Assembly (NCBI GenBank): GCA_021234155.1
Contig: JAJEKV010000001.1
Location: 23,175,189 to 23,239,188 of the forward strand
Reading direction: 5' to 3'
Length of the DNA: 64,000 nt
From: Isoetes taiwanensis
Taxonomy: Eukaryota > Streptophyta > Lycopodiopsida > Isoetales > Isoetaceae
Positions 63,667 to 64,000 of this stretch are shown piece by piece (position 1 is the stretch's first letter; every line of letters begins with the position of its first letter). A program made the translations under genes and the position numbers. The notes under the pieces are model-generated. The model made no database searches, was not told the DNA's origin, and saw only the letters and a list, made by a program, of their open reading frames with translations.

Positions 63667-63736
63667 AGAGAGAGAGAGAGAGAGGGAGGGAGGGAGGGAG
63701 GGAGGGAGGGAGGGAGGGAGGAGGGAAAGAGAGAGA
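63667..63736. repeat. (GA)n-(GGGA)n microsatellite
   Basis: GA repeats followed by eight or more GGGA units. Confidence 0.95.
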
Positions 63737-64000
63737 TGAAATGCAAATGAAATGAAATCTATTATTTCGTCTTCGAGACCACCAGGTCTATGAGACGTTT
63801 GCAAGTTACATTCAAAATTATAAAACAAGTCATCAAGTGCGTCTTCTGAGAGTAACACACTGGGCTCCTCTATCTCAATCTCTCGTACCTTCTGATTTTT
63901 CAAACAAGCATCTCTATGTTTAAGAATGTCAACAATATATCCCCCAATGGATGCCCCTGGGTACCGAAAGAACTCCTCAAGGGAGGTAGCACTGGTCCCA
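63737..64000 (-). CDS. 3' end of an unidentified protein, open at the window edge
   Basis: The minus strand is open from the window end down into the GGGA tract. It begins GTSATSLEEFFRYPGASIGG and continues with an acidic region (EIEIEEPSVLLSEDALDDLF). The frame then runs into Ser/Leu/Pro repeats from the microsatellite and stops at 63,556, so the true end is probably before about 63,740 or at a splice site. It lies upstream of and in the same direction as the transposase. It could be the partner ORF of the Harbinger element or a host gene; I cannot tell. Confidence 0.4.

Noticed and set aside
63450-63755. 101-codon Arg/Gly-rich plus-strand ORF
   Set aside because: Its C-terminal half is the GGGA microsatellite, and the complementary strand has the more protein-like frame.

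Overview
The window looks like a piece of a large, repeat-rich land-plant nuclear genome. The evidence is a spliced TSC10-type sphingolipid reductase gene, PP2C clade C exons, Ty3/gypsy chromovirus remains with a chromodomain-like tail, LINEs, tRNA-derived SINEs, a PIF/Harbinger transposase and long (GA)n tracts. I cannot name the species. Gene density is very low. Only one gene (TSC10-like, 14.9-16.5 kb, minus strand) reads intact from start to stop.

Layout. 1-9 kb: a MITE with long inverted ends, a 55-bp tandem repeat, and a decayed minus-strand LTR element (A, about 3.77-8.99 kb). 9-12.9 kb: AT-rich sequence with short local repeats. 12.9-14.4 kb: exons of an unrecognised minus-strand gene. 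14.9-16.5 kb: the TSC10-like gene. 16.5-24.1 kb: a candidate non-autonomous transposon, an echo of TSC10 exon 1, a 194-bp polyadenylated retroposon with target-site duplications, a LINE 3' fragment and two PP2C exons. 24.2-34.2 kb: a composite LTR element (B) holding integrase/chromodomain remains, a histone H3-like relic, a (GACTCT)-like minisatellite and a leader block shared with element A. 34.2-37.6 kb: a LINE endonuclease/RT fragment, a SINE dimer with a 15-bp target-site duplication, and GA/AT microsatellites.

The dominant fact is a direct tandem duplication of about 24 kb. Positions 13,555-37,697 are repeated as 37,698-62,097 with every transposon in the same place. The right breakpoint falls inside the 3' end of a Harbinger transposase gene (complete only at 62.0-63.3 kb), and the left one inside the unrecognised gene. 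The two copies differ mostly by small indels and substitutions centred on CTG/CAG trinucleotides, in patches. Conserved proteins show the corruption is mainly in copy 2, but in copy 1 from roughly 34.0 kb to the junction. This looks like uncorrected long-read base-calling error at methylated CHG sites, so many apparent frameshifts may not be biological. The duplication could itself be an assembly product.

No operon, CRISPR, phage or defence system is present. The most interesting biological items are the histone H3-like relic carried in a retroelement, the duplication junction, the SINE dimer and the almost intact Harbinger transposase.
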